64,000 bases of DNA from assembly GCA_028622995.1 (NCBI GenBank), contig JAJQJQ010000068.1:788817-852816 (forward strand), given 5' to 3'. How positions within the stretch are numbered: position 1 is the stretch's first letter; each line of letters begins with the position of its first letter. The position numbers and the translations under genes are program-made. Shown here in pieces: positions 1-12,061 of this stretch. Below the pieces are notes generated by a model that was not told the DNA's origin, did not search any database, and saw nothing but the letters and a program-made list of their open reading frames with translations. Source of the DNA: Panagrolaimus kolymaensis. Its lineage: Eukaryota > Nematoda > Chromadorea > Rhabditida > Panagrolaimidae.

Positions 1-3000
1 GAAAGGTCAAACAAAAATCTTCTGAATTATCATGAACATATAAAAACATGCTACGATTATCTCGTTTATTAGCCGAAACCGCTCGAATATCTCCCACTTT
101 AAATTCCCATCGATGAATTCCGGGTGGAGGAGATTTTTTTTGGCTATTTTCCAAAACATGTGAAAGAATTATTACATCATTTACATTAATTGTGATATAA
201 CTCGGCATATATTCTTTATTCACTTCTTGAATGAGCACGGGAAATCGAAAGGATGTAATTTCTTTTCCTGAATCTATAGCATCCATAAAAAATTCAGTCC
301 AAAATAAAAATGTTTGTTTCTCTTTTTCAATGGGAGAAATGGTGGCAGCGCAACGGGAAATTAATTTAATATTTTCCATGGTTGATTTTAAAAACCATGT
401 TGGAGGTTTTAACATTGCCATCGCTTGAGCCGCTTGACAAGCCTTTTTATAATCTTCTGCAAGGACAGAAACTTCAAAAAATGTTGCAACATCCCAATAA
501 TCTTCCAAATTTGATAAAGCCCCTTTTCGACCCAACAAAGAATTGAGGACCACGGCAATTTGTTGCATTTCTTCATTATATTCAAATTGTTCGCCTTTGG
601 CCCTTAGCAAAGTAGTTAAATTAATTCCGCTATATTCAAGAGGGGAAATTTCAAAAGCTTTTCGATACCATTCAATTGCTTGCTCCAAAGCTTCTTTATC
701 TTCATAATTACTTGCAATAAATTTATCTTTATATACTCTTCCAGCTAAACACACAACATCAGGAGAAACGGGTTCTTTTTTAGCATCCGCAGTTTTCATA
801 ATATCTTTCACCGTTTGAATGCATTTTTCTCGATCGCCTGTTTGATTTCTTCGATTTAATGCAAATGCATAATGAAATCTTACAGCTTGAACGTGGACGA
901 TATCCTTTCTGCCAATCTTTTTTAAATCATCCACTAAATTTATCATTGCATCATAATCTTGTGTATCTCGATAACATAACAACATTTGGATTACAGTATC
1001 AGGAGTCATAACATCGGGATTATCTAATCGAGTTCTCATACACTGCAAAAATTGATTGGCTTCTTCGTTACTCATATCTTGAACTTTTCTTAAATCAGAT
1101 AAAAATTTCTCTTTTGCATGAGCATTCGCATCGATTTGAACCGAAGCTAAAGCTTGTTTAATTCGTTCACCAAAAGTTAAAGCATTTGGATGGCCTTTTT
1201 TACTGAACCCTTGAAATCGATCCATTCTCGTCGATTTATCCACCGATAATAAAAGGGAATTGTCTTCAGTGGAAAGATAATAAAACATTAGGTGTAATCG
1301 TGGGAAAGTTTTCTAAAAAATATAAAATAATTATTAATTTAAGATATTTCGCGGTAAGTTTATTAATGAAAAAATTTATTTAAATTTGCCTATAAAAAAT
1401 AGTTTATTTTGCAATCACAAATTTTTATAATTAAAGAATTTAAAAAAAATATTTTGCTTTAAAATTTTTCGAAATAAACCAAGCACATGAAAAAAAAGCG
1501 CTGCTTAAAATAGTCATTTTTAAATTTATTTTTTACAGGTGTAAAAATTTAACTTTTTTTAATTTTTACACCAACGCCATAAAAGTGTGTGATAATCCAA
1601 AGTAGCACTTAAAAAAAGCCAAACTACCTTTTTCAATTCTTTTTTTTTTGCTCATAAAAAAATAAGAAAAGAAGCCCCATAAATACATACACGTTTGGCA
1701 GTAGCTTACAATTAATGGATTTGTAACTTTTTATTAAAAGTTAAAATTAAAAGCTCACGCCATTTGAAAGAAAAATTGTTTATTTGTGCTATTTTGGAAA
1801 AAAAAATTATTACGCAGGTTTATGTTTTCGGTTGATTACTTTTTTTTGTTGAAAAATAATACCCTTTAATTAAAAAAACTTTTTGAGAAAATCTTCTTTA
1901 AAAGTTTTTTACTGTAGCTTTACTGTTTTTAAATAATTTTTTTTCAACAAAAAAACTTTTTTGGAATCTTTTTAAATTTTTTTTTGTTATTGTTTCTTAC
2001 TTTTAAAGCTTCGCTAATTCGATATTCAGCAGTTTCATCAGGTCTATACATAATAATAATATTATATATTTGTTGCATGGATTCTCGAACCCCCACATGA
2101 TAACAAAGTGAAGGTTGTTGAGTATGAAATGTAAAATCAACTAATGCTACATCAGCACTATAAAATATATCCAATGTTTTAGTTTCACCATAATCCAATC
2201 TTGCAAAATCTATGAGCTAAAAAAAATATTATTTAAAAAAAATGTTTTTGGAATTAAATAAATATTAATTTTATGGTGGCATTTTCGGAACGAACTACAG
2301 TATGGTTATTTATTTCCTGACTACAAATCTTTCAGATTTCTGTGTTTATTTTAATCTTAAAATTTTGAGTGACCCCAAAAGTGGTATTTAAAAATTTATT
2401 TAAATTAAAGGTTTCATGTTTTCTTTAATAAAAAAATATATTTTACAATCGTTTCCTGATTACAGTAATATATTTATTTGAAAAAATATTTCTTTTTTAG
2501 GAACTCCTCCCTCAACAAATACACCTTTATTTTAATTGACATCTTTTTTGTTTTGTACTTTACAAAAAAAATGTTTCTTTTTATGTTATAAAATTAAATT
2601 CTTGAAACGGCTAAAAATACTTTAAAATATGAGAAAAGGCTTAATTAAAAAAATAAAAAGCCTACAAAAAGTTTGGAACTAACTATAAAAATGTTTTATA
2701 GCTAAAAAAAATAAGTACCAAAACACACATTACTTTCAAATAAAGAATCTTTAAATTTAAAATTTAAAATTTTTAACTACACAAAAAAGTTTTATGGAAA
2801 GTCATTCACTCAATTAAAGAAAAAAAATTTTAAAATGAAAAATTCAAAATAATGCTTACATTCAAATGAACATTGAGAGATTCAGCTACGGCTTCAATAT
2901 TTTTGCATGCTAATTCACGAATTTTTAAATATTTTTGTTGTTTTAAATCCATAACTAAAACCATTTGCAACCTTCTTCCACCTGAAGATGAAGTAGTGGA

Positions 3001-3288
3001 ATGTCCAATAGGAAAACGTTCAGATAGTTTTGGTGAAGCATTAGCTTGTTGTTGTTGCGAGCCACTCGTGGACGGTTGGCTTCCAGCTCGTTGAGAAGCC
3101 GAAAAGCTTCGATGTTGTTGAGTCGTGGAACTTCCTGAGATTGATGGCATTAAATCCGCGGCGCATGAAGAAGAAAACCCATGATTCGTTCCAGCGGCTG
3201 CAGAAGATTTTCTTTGATGATTCAAAGCATGTTTGGCAAGAGCTAATTTTGGTTTAGACATTGGCGACGAATTACTCATGGATATCAA
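1..3288 (-). CDS. nsy-1: ASK1/NSY-1-type MAP kinase kinase kinase, 5' part (3' end beyond window)
   Basis: Apoptosis-signal-regulating kinase family; NSY-1 is the nematode member and activates the SEK-1/PMK-1 p38 cascade in stress and immune signalling. Three exons read well: 2860-3288 (start Met, Ser/Gln-rich N-terminus), 2001-2216 and 1-1312, joined in phase 0. Exon 2 has the family's LDYGET, SADVALVDF and PSLCYHVGVRES motifs of the N-terminal regulatory, thioredoxin-binding region. Exon 3 continues into the all-helical TPR-like central domain (CMRTRLDNPDVMTPDTVI, YRDTQDYDAMINLVDDLKKI, AIEWYRKAFE, ENYWD-like region) and the start of the following PH-like domain (HRWEFKVGDIR). The kinase domain would lie outside the window, so catalysis cannot be checked. 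The small plus-strand ORFs over these exons are shadows. The family assignment is strong; the symbol rests on resemblance. Confidence 0.85.
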
Positions 3289-6200
3289 AAATAAAATAAG
3301 GTGCTAGTTGAGTGTTTTTTTTTGTACCAAATTGACTTTTATTTACAAATAAAAAAAAATAAAATTATTTAATTATTGAAAAAATTTATAACATAATTTG
3401 TTGGTTAAAATAAACCTAAAAAATGGATAAAAATTTAAACAATGTTTTTTGAGTGCAAAAAAAGTTCGAAAAAAAAAACAACGCATTTAATTAAAAATAA
3501 CACTTTTCACGGTTCATAAATTATTTATTTGATGGAGTTTAAAATAGACCGAAAGAAAGAGAAAATGAGGCAAAAAAAATGGACAGCTGAAGAAAAAAAA
3601 GACATAAAAAATTCAGTTACAAGAAACGTTTTTTGTTTCTAATTTAAATTCGGTTTCAAAGAAGTAAATAGTGGCTGTTGCTGAAGCTAAATTTAAGTTA
3701 ATTATTTTGGCGAAATTAATAATTTCAAAATTATTAAAGAAACCTTTTTTAATCTTAAGCTTATAATAATAAAAAAATTTATAAAAACAGAGCAGCAAAA
3801 TACCTTTATTTTTCTGCATCTACCTTTCGCCTACTCTCAAAAACAATCTCAACAACAACAAAAATTAAACAAAAGAATCCATTAATCCTTTTTTATTCTT
3901 AATAAAAACTCTGTTTTTATTTTATTTTATTTTTATCTGAATTTAAATTTATCTTTTATGGTTTCTTCTTCTTTTTTATTCATATAAAAAAGAATTAAAA
4001 AAAAAACTCTGGCATCCAAAAAAGCTGCTTGCAGCAGCAAAAAAAATAAGGAGGAAACCGAAGAAAAAAACTTATTTATTGAAAGGCCAAAGTTTGACGC
4101 AAAAGTAAGAGAAAAAGAAGAAATACGACTTTTTTAGGTTGGTTCAAAAAAAGGATGGGAAAAGCGGCTGCACATGGATGGAAATAAATTTAAAAAAAAG
4201 GTTAGCAGAAAGAAAAAGAAGATATGAAAGAAAAAATAATGAATTTTTTTTGGAAATATAAAAGCAAACTAAAACGAATGAAGCTACTTTGAACATACTT
4301 AAGCCTAAGCGAGATGAGAGAGAGTCTAGTATCGTTTGCCATTGCCGAAAAAGAGGGTTTGTTGCTTCATGGAATAAAAAATAAGAAAGAAAGAGGGTAT
4401 TGTGGACGACGACGCCTAGAAGCTAGCAGCAACTTGGTCCAAAAAATGGCTTAAATGATGAAAAAAAGGCATTAAAAAACAGACAAATTGAAAAAAACTC
4501 ATCAACTTTGAAAATAAAAATTTTGCAAAAAAAAAAAAAGCGAAAAAGCTTGCAATAGAAAAGATCAAAGAGGTCAACGATTGAAAAGTTTCAAAGCCAT
4601 AAAAATTACCGAAAGCCAAACCAACCACGAAAATATTATCACTTTTTTTTGATTCTGGATTTTTTGGAGAGAAATTAAGATTAAATATTTAAAAAAACTT
4701 GAATAAATAATATATTTCATAAAAAAAGTTAAAGCCAAAGTTTTGGTGTTTGGCTTTCATATAAATAATTTTCAAAAAAATCCATCCTTAAAAAATTATG
4801 AAGCCGAATATTTCTGCTCTTATTTAAATTTATGTAAGTAACTCAAAAAGCCTACAAAATGTATAAAAAAAAGTAAATCTCTACAAAAAATAAAAATAAA
4901 TTTAATCGGGTGCCGCTGCGCTACTTTTTAAAAGCAGGCAATATAATTTTTTTCTTCTCTGACGCACGAAGAAAAAATTGCTTACATTAAAACAACCTTA
5001 TTTTTTCTTTTTTTCTAAAAAATTTAATAAAAATAATTTATTTTTCCTTTTAAAAATAGAAAAAAAAACCAAAAATAAAAAAATAAATAATAGCTCAATT
5101 TTGAAAAGATTAAAAACACTTTTTTTTTGAAGTCAAAACCATAGTCGCTTGCTTTTATAGGTTTTCAAAAAAAAATAAAAAATAATATAAAATTTGAATG
5201 TTCGATAGTCAAGCTTGCTTCTTCACTCCCATCCCATATTTTTTTTCAAGCATATGCTGATCTCTTGGGAGAGGGAGGATTAACCAATTATGGGAATATA
5301 TATATCTATGTTTTTTTTCCATTCCTTCATTCCACCTACAACAACAACGACGTGAACTTTATACATATTTATTTTTTTATTTGTAGCTCAAAAAAAGAAA
5401 GGAAGAGGATAACGTCATGTATGTTTTATTGGAGCATCCTAGGCTGCTGGTGGCTATGAAAGGCAAAAAGAACTTTAATTTGAGCTGAAAAATGACGACA
5501 AAAAAAATAAAATAAGATAAATGGCATACATACACGAGAGAGCGAAAAAAGATTGATAAGGTTAATAAAAATTTTTTTTCTGTAACTGAGTTAAAAAAGA
5601 AAATTATAGTGTCTTTTTAAAGAACAAAATAAAATCAAAATACGAAAATAAAAATGTAATCAAAAAATTTTCAAGTATAGTAGAAAATAAAAAAGTTTAA
5701 GTTTTCGGAACACAAATTTATGATACGATAGAAACAAGTTTTTTAGCTTTTGGTTGTCTGCCTTTAAAAAAACGTCAAAAATCAATTTGGTAAACTTCAT
5801 TCATTCAAAGTAGCGAATGAGTTTCATTCATTCATAAGAAAAGAGAAAAGACAGAATTGAAGCTTCAGAGTAACAAGAAAATTTCACGCTCTTTGAATCA
5901 AAAGTTTACTATCCACAAAAAATCCGAAAAATGAGGAGAAAGTTTGCTTGAATAAACAAATAATAAAAAAGTTTAAAGAATTGAATTGGTAAGTTTACTT
6001 CCTGAAAGAAAGAAAAAAAAATTTGAGTCTAATAAGTGCATGTTTTTTAACAAAAGTTTATTGAGGACACATGGACGCAAAATTAAATTTAAAAAATTAT
6101 CAAAAGTTGGTAAGATCAAATTTTTTGTTTCTAAGAAACTTAAACTATGTCAGAAACCACTCAAACGAAAAACAATGATGACTAAATAAAATGTTCGCTT

Positions 6201-8033
6201 TGTTGTTTTCCCAAGACGGCAAAAAAATAATAATAATAAAATATTTTTGAGGTTTTCCGGAAAAACTTTTATACATATTTACGTCAAAAGTCAATCAGAC
6301 GTCGTCGTCTCTGGTTCATGATATGTTTTAAAAACAAAAGAAAAAGAAGGAAGAAAGGCAAGAAAAAAAAGAGAAGTGCGTATTTAAAAGCAAGCACCTG
6401 AGAAACAAACAAAAAAACACTCGAGTTTGAGTAAAAAAAAGTAAAAAAATCGTTTCAACACGTTTTTTTTGCAGAAAAAAGTATTTTATTTAAAGAAAAA
6501 TTAAACTTTTTTGTCCCCAAAAATTGTTTTAAGGTCATTTTAAAAAAGGAAAGCATAAAAATGAGGCTAAAAAAGTTGGTATCTTTTTTTCTTTCATATT
6601 TTTTGTTGTTGGGTGGAAGCAGCAGCACCAACATCGGCGGCGGCGGAAGAGAGAGATAGAGAGTCTGTGCTTGCTTGTTGCTGGCTGCTGCAATGCTTAT
6701 CTATCGGTATCTTTTAACGCAACAAAAAAGTAAAAAAATTTTTTGGTACAGCAACACCATTTTTCTCAACAAAAAAATGCTCCGAGTTATTTTTTTCTTT
6801 CTATCTTCCTTTAATGAAAGAAAAAAATAAATCAATTATTGAACTTTGAAATTTTTTTATTTGCGTGAGACAGGAAGAATGGAAGAAGGTATCAATCAGA
6901 AAGAAGAGAAGGAAGAAGGAAGAAGCTTCACGCAAATGGGTGTTAGATTTCCAAAAAAAATTGGCTACGAGATTTTAATCATAAAATTAAATAAATATTT
7001 TTTTTGGTTCAAAGTTCCAAAAGATTCCGCCATTTTTTTAGTATTTTCGAAAGTCGCTTAAAGAAATTAGACAAAATTTTTGTTTTAAACCACAGAATTT
7101 TTTTTCCCTTTAAAATTAAAATGTTAAAAAAATAACCGCTAAAAACTGAAAAACAGAGAATAAGTTTTTACCAATAAAAAAAATTAAGTATCAAATAATC
7201 TGCGGGTTTATGTTAGAAAAGAAAAGTAAAAAGGTGCAAAAAAAAGAAGGTGGAAACTAAAAATTTCTATGAAATTTGAAATTCATTGAAATGAAGCAAG
7301 CATGTGTTTGTTTGGCCAACAAAATGAGAAATAATACTAAGAAATAATTTTTTTTTTGCAAAAAGACAGTTAAAAATAAAATTAATTTACTTCAAAAAAA
7401 TATTTTTAATGGTTTTTAATTTATTTTTGAGTTTAAAACCATTTTATTACAAAATCTATGGGTTTGCCACTATTTTTTTTTATTATCAATCCAGACAACT
7501 TCCGATTACCAAAATAATTAAAGAACGTGTTTTGGAAAAATTTTAAAATCATTTTTTTTTACTACAAACCAATAAATTAATTAAAAAAAGAAAGGAATCA
7601 ACTAATTCAAAAAGTTTAATTCGAGTAATCAATTTTTTCTTTTTCTTATTCCGCTCCAATCAGCCAAAGAAGAAGAGGCATGAGCTATTATTTCCAAACA
7701 AAAAATAGAAATCAAAAAAGTGCAGCGGCCAAAAAATAATTTTTTTTCCACGCGTCGAATAAAACATAAACCATTTTCACCAAATCAAAAAAAAAGTAGT
7801 TAGTTATATATTTATTCCCGACGACAGCTATGATACCGGTTTTTTTCTCTTCTTCTTCTTTCACGCCCGCTTGTTTCAATTTTTTTTGTTGCTTCGAACG
7901 AAAATAGTGGGAGACCTGACTGACTGACGACTGCCACACTCTCGAAAAAAAGAGCAACGTTCAATCAACAAAACAAAAAACAAAACAAGAAAAAATAAAA
8001 ACTTTTTTTGTGTTTAAAAAAATTATGTATATA
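3289..8033. other. AT-rich intergenic desert upstream of the MAP3K
   Basis: About 4.7 kb dominated by A and T runs, with no ORF that resembles a protein and no intron-linked exons that I could assemble. The only compositional break is a short GC-rich, CGG- and GCA-repeat patch with AG repeats near 6610-6700. The region may hold 5' UTR or enhancers of the minus-strand MAP3K, but I see no definite site. Short ORFs here are low-complexity Lys/Phe/Asn strings. Confidence 0.6.
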
Positions 8034-8041
8034 CACAAAAG

Positions 8042-8495
8042 CAACCCTGTAAGCCAACCGTCATTTTCGACGGTTACCACCGTCTTTTGACGGTTTTGAC
8101 CGTCAATTTTTTTTTTCCAAAAACTCAAGATTATTGATAAATAAGCTATGGAGATTATTGCTGCTCTATTTTTTATAGTTGAAACCTATTTCAGAGCCTG
8201 ACGGTCTCCACCGTCAACTGACGGTCGCCACCGTCAAGAGACGGTTGAAACCGACGATGCGCATTTTAGTTATGAATTTTTTTTTAAGGTTTCAAAATGA
8301 TTTTTAACATTGAAAAAATATTATAAAAGCTAATTTCAAGCAATGATTAACGAGTTTTTTCCAATTCAATTCATTATTAATATCAAAAATGCACAAAAAA
8401 TGTGAAATACATGTAAATTTTTTTTCTGTTTTTGTTTATTATTTTATTTTTATTTTTTTAATGCAAGATTATTTTGAACATATAAAAATGAAATA
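8042..8495 (+). repeat. Left terminal inverted repeat of hAT copy 1
   Basis: 454 bp, an inverted match to 11598-12051. The outer 230 bp hold two clusters of short palindromic GACGGT/ACCGTC units (about 8057-8106 and 8199-8256) separated by about 90 bp of AT-rich sequence, which look like transposase binding sites. The inner 220 bp are AT-rich. Confidence 0.93.
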
Positions 8496-8653
8496 CAAAT
8501 ATATATTATTTTTAGATTATAATATTGTTTTACCATCATTAAAAAACAAAAAATTGTTATTATAAATATGTATGTATGAGAAATATTTAAAAAATTTAAG
8601 AGTTTGGAGAAAGTTTAACTTAAAAAACCATTAGAAAATAATTATAACAATGT

Positions 8654-11157
8654 TTAAACGTCCATAACTTCAGGTTCTTCTTCTTCAATTATAACAGGCA
8701 AAAAAGGAGCATACTTTTTTTTAAATTTTTCCATATTCTTCATCTTTATCAACATACTCACAGTTTCTGGTGATAAAGATCCACGTAACTTCGTCGCGGT
8801 CCTTCCCAATAAAGAAAAAACCCTTTCGCTTGCGGCACTGCTTGTGATGCACAGAACTTTTCTAGCTAGGATAGCAATATGAGGAAATACTTTAGCGTTT
8901 GCTTTCCAAAATTCAATTGCGTCGGCATAATTGTAAACAATGCTGTTTGATCTCAAGTCAAGGTAGTTCTCAACCTCAACATCGGTTGGATAAGTTACAA
9001 TTGTTTGTCGATGCTGAGTAAAAGGGGAAGGAGGAGCCGCTGCATATGGATCTTCTACCGATTCATCATTGCTAACTTTATGAACCCATTTCTTTAAAGT
9101 TTCTATGGCCTGTAAAACATTTATTATTCCTATCAAAATTTATTATAATATAGTTTACCGAAGGGATAGAAATTTGTGGAATTTCAAGAATCTTATCTTT
9201 GTTTAGTGGATCGAGCAGCAAACCCAAAATATAGTAGTCAGATTTTGCAAATAATGTTAATTGATAATCAACGACTTTCAAAGCAGCTTGGGCCATCGCT
9301 TTTCGATCAGCATTATCATCTTCAATTTGGTCGACAAAAAATTGTCTTAAACGATAATATTCAATATAGACTTTGTTTATTGTTGGAGAAGTTTCAGACT
9401 AAAATTTTAGTTATATGAAAAATTCAGAATGAACATAGGGAAGTAAGTAAAAGACATACTTGGAAAAGAGTAACTGCGTCTTTAATCGGTTCTAACAATT
9501 CTGTATATGATTTTAAAAGAGGCAAGGTTGAACGATATTCTTGAAGTGCTTCTCGATAAACATATCGACCATTAGCAGAATAGCTATAAAGTTTAGTATT
9601 AATTAAATCCATTTGTTGTTGATTTAATTTGGTTAAGCTTTCTATTGAGCGGAAACGGGACAACCAGCGGGTTTCAGTGAATTTGAATAAAGAGCCACCA
9701 GCTTTTGATATTTTGTTTTTTAACCAAGGTCGAGAGCTAAAATAACAAAAATAAATAAATATTAAATAGCTTTTATGATGGCTTACTTCACTCCCTTGAT
9801 TATTTTCATTGACATATCCAATTTTTTTTCAATTAATGTTAATCTTTCACGAGTAGTAACATCTAATTGAAATTCTGCTGGCAAGTAGTTATTTTTATAT
9901 GGGCATACGGCCCTTTTGCTGAGTAAGTTCAACAAATGGCAAGTATCATTCAAACGAGTGTATTCATTCAATGCTCTTACGATATTACTTCCCTGATCAC
10001 TCGTAATTACAATATTATTCTTTAAAAGTTCCAAAGTAATGCCATGTTTTTCTAAAGTCTGAGTTAAGTCATCCAAGACTTCATGACTTTCTGTGGTTTC
10101 GGCAGAAAATTCATGAAAATCCAAAATCCAATTTTCAATTTGCCTACAATTCAAAAATCAATAATTTATGTTAAAGAATAAAAGAAGAATATTTACCAAT
10201 CTTCTGTAGTAAAATGGATTGTAACTACAAAATACTGAGAACCTTTGGTACCGAAGTCAAGCGTCAATGCAGCTCCAAATTTTTTAACATGATCAAGGAT
10301 ATGCTTTGAAAATTGGGGTTCCATTGTTTTGACAAAAGCTTTGCAATAATTTTTAACAGTTTGCCTGGAAGGAATAAAGCCCAAAATTGATGGATCGTTA
10401 GCAGGGATCACTTTGTTACGTGCACAAGAAATACCATAATCAAAACTGCAAAAAAAAATTTAAAATTTTAGTAAAATATTGGATTGTTTACCCTTCGCGA
10501 TATATGCTTTCCATCAAGTTTTTAAGCCCATTATGTTCAACTGTGGAAAATGGGACAACGTCAGTTGCAACCATAAAAGATAATAACTCTGTTAGTTTTA
10601 ACTTTAAATGAGCTGGCGGTTCAACATCTTCTTGATTTTGATTTTGGTGTACATTTTTTTCATGCGAGCTTTAAAAAATTTGTTATAAAAATTTAAGCTA
10701 TAGTTCATTTTTCACCCACTTTTTTTTAATACATATTCATTTTATGAGTTTAGATTAATAAATGCCAAATTATAAAAAAGTTTAATCTAATTTTTATATG
10801 TAGAGCCTTTTAAAAAAAACGTAAAAAAATAAATAACAATAAGACAGTAATGAACTCAAAAAAAAGTATTAAAAAAAGTTGGCGCTAAAACGATTGAACC
10901 AAGCCCTTTTTAATGTATGCGACTTACTATAAAGTTTGACGACTGGTAATAGTTGCGGCAAAAATATACTTGCATTTAACACACGTTACCGCGGCTTCTT
11001 CCTTTGTTTCCTTATAAACAATTTTTTGACATCCAGCATATATTTTTTCTCCGAGTTCAAGGATTCCATTACGAAGCGCTTGCAAAATTTCATTTCTATC
11101 GATCGATGTAAGTTTACCTTCGTAAACTTTATTTCGGCTCCCAGGAGTAAGGCTCAT
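8654..11157 (-). CDS. hAT-family transposase (copy 1), 661 aa, apparently intact
   Basis: Catalyses cut-and-paste transposition of the surrounding element. Seven exons: 10928-11157, 10492-10668, 10197-10445, 9787-10143, 9460-9736, 9159-9398 and 8654-9109. They sum to 1,986 nt with every junction in frame. The N-terminal exon has a BED-like zinc-finger start (VTCVKCKYIF). Later come the RNase H-like core with LTLDFGTKG (first Asp), IVITSDQGSNIVRAL (second Asp), CHLLNLL and TRWLSRFRSIESL. The C-terminal exon has the hAT dimerisation motif SAASERVFSLLGRT. No stop or frameshift is present, so it could be active. The acidic tail EEEEPEVMDV is not part of the known core. The transposase reads in the same direction as CUB-like gene 1. 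Confidence is high for family and exon structure; activity is untested. Confidence 0.92.
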
Positions 11158-11597
11158 TTTAGTTTACCACAATTTTAAAGCAAAATTCATTTACCAAGAA
11201 TTACTAAATATAAAAAATCAAAAAATGGCTTTTTTGGCTTTTATAAACAATCGTTATATGCTATTTCGAACAAAATTTATAAAAAGTCATGCTGTCATAT
11301 GTCGATGCCCTTTTCGAAGGTTGTTTACAACTTTTAAGAAATTTTATCTTATGTTGATTTTCATTCTAGAAAGAAAAATATCGAAAAATATTTGGTGTTT
11401 TATTTTGTCGGCGACTTTTCTTTTGCACAAAAAAAGGATGTGGATAAACATTTTTGTTTTTCGTCTTATTTATTATTTTCCTTGAAAACTTTTTAAAAGA
11501 AAAAAAAACCTTTTAAAGATCCTTCGACATTTTGATGATATTTATATAGAAGTAAACATGTGGCATAAGGAAAGTGGCGTAATTTTTCGGTCGTTTA

Positions 11598-12051
11598 TAT
11601 TTCATTTTTATATGTTCAAAATAATCTTGCATTAAAAAAATAAAAATAAAATAATAAACAAAAACAGAAAAAAAATTTACATGTATTTCACATTTTTTGT
11701 GCATTTTTGATATTAATAATGAATTGAATTGGAAAAAACTCGTTAATCATTGCTTGAAATTAGCTTTTATAATATTTTTTCAATGTTAAAAATCATTTTG
11801 AAACCTTAAAAAAAAATTCATAACTAAAATGCGCATCGTCGGTTTCAACCGTCTCTTGACGGTGGCGACCGTCAGTTGACGGTGGAGACCGTCAGGCTCT
11901 GAAATAGGTTTCAACTATAAAAAATAGAGCAGCAATAATCTCCATAGCTTATTTATCAATAATCTTGAGTTTTTGGAAAAAAAAAATTGACGGTCAAAAC
12001 CGTCAAAAGACGGTGGTAACCGTCGAAAATGACGGTTGGCTTACAGGGTTG
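11598..12051 (-). repeat. Right terminal inverted repeat of hAT copy 1
   Basis: Inverted copy of 8042-8495, ending in GGCTTACAGGGTTG, with the same two clusters of GACGGT/ACCGTC units. The match stops at 11598, where the internal sequence begins. Confidence 0.93.
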
Positions 12052-12061
12052 GGCGACTTAC

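Larger units (their letters stand above)
8042..12051 (-). mobile_element. Full-length hAT DNA transposon, copy 1 (no target-site duplication)
   Basis: 4,010-bp element bounded by 454-bp inverted repeats (8042-8495 and 11598-12051) that begin CAACCCTGTAAGCC. It encodes one uninterrupted 7-exon hAT transposase on the minus strand. It appears identical throughout to the element at 43619-47628 (constant offset of 35,577). The eight bases to its left are CACAAAAG and to its right GGCGACTT, so the expected 8-bp duplication is missing. The right edge lies eight bases from a splice donor of CUB-like gene 1, whose last exon is gone. A deletion or recombination after insertion is the simplest reading; an assembly mis-join is the alternative. 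Confidence 0.93.

Noticed and set aside
231..428. Plus-strand ORF over MAP3K exon 3
   Set aside because: Opposite-strand shadow of a well-supported exon.
2070..2100. Sequence resembling a tRNA B box on the minus strand (GGGGTTCGAGAATCC)
   Set aside because: It lies inside a conserved MAP3K coding exon and no A box or cloverleaf can be formed around it.
2873..3094. Plus-strand Cys-rich ORF over MAP3K exon 1
   Set aside because: Antisense of the Ser/Gln-rich N-terminus; Cys runs come from GTT/TTG repeats.
9176..9418. Plus-strand ORFs of 80 codons (and 10936-11178, 11225-11485, with copies at 44753, 46513 and 46802) inside the hAT elements
   Set aside because: They lie antisense to transposase exons or in the inner spacer and have no domain resemblance; they are identical in both copies only because the element is.
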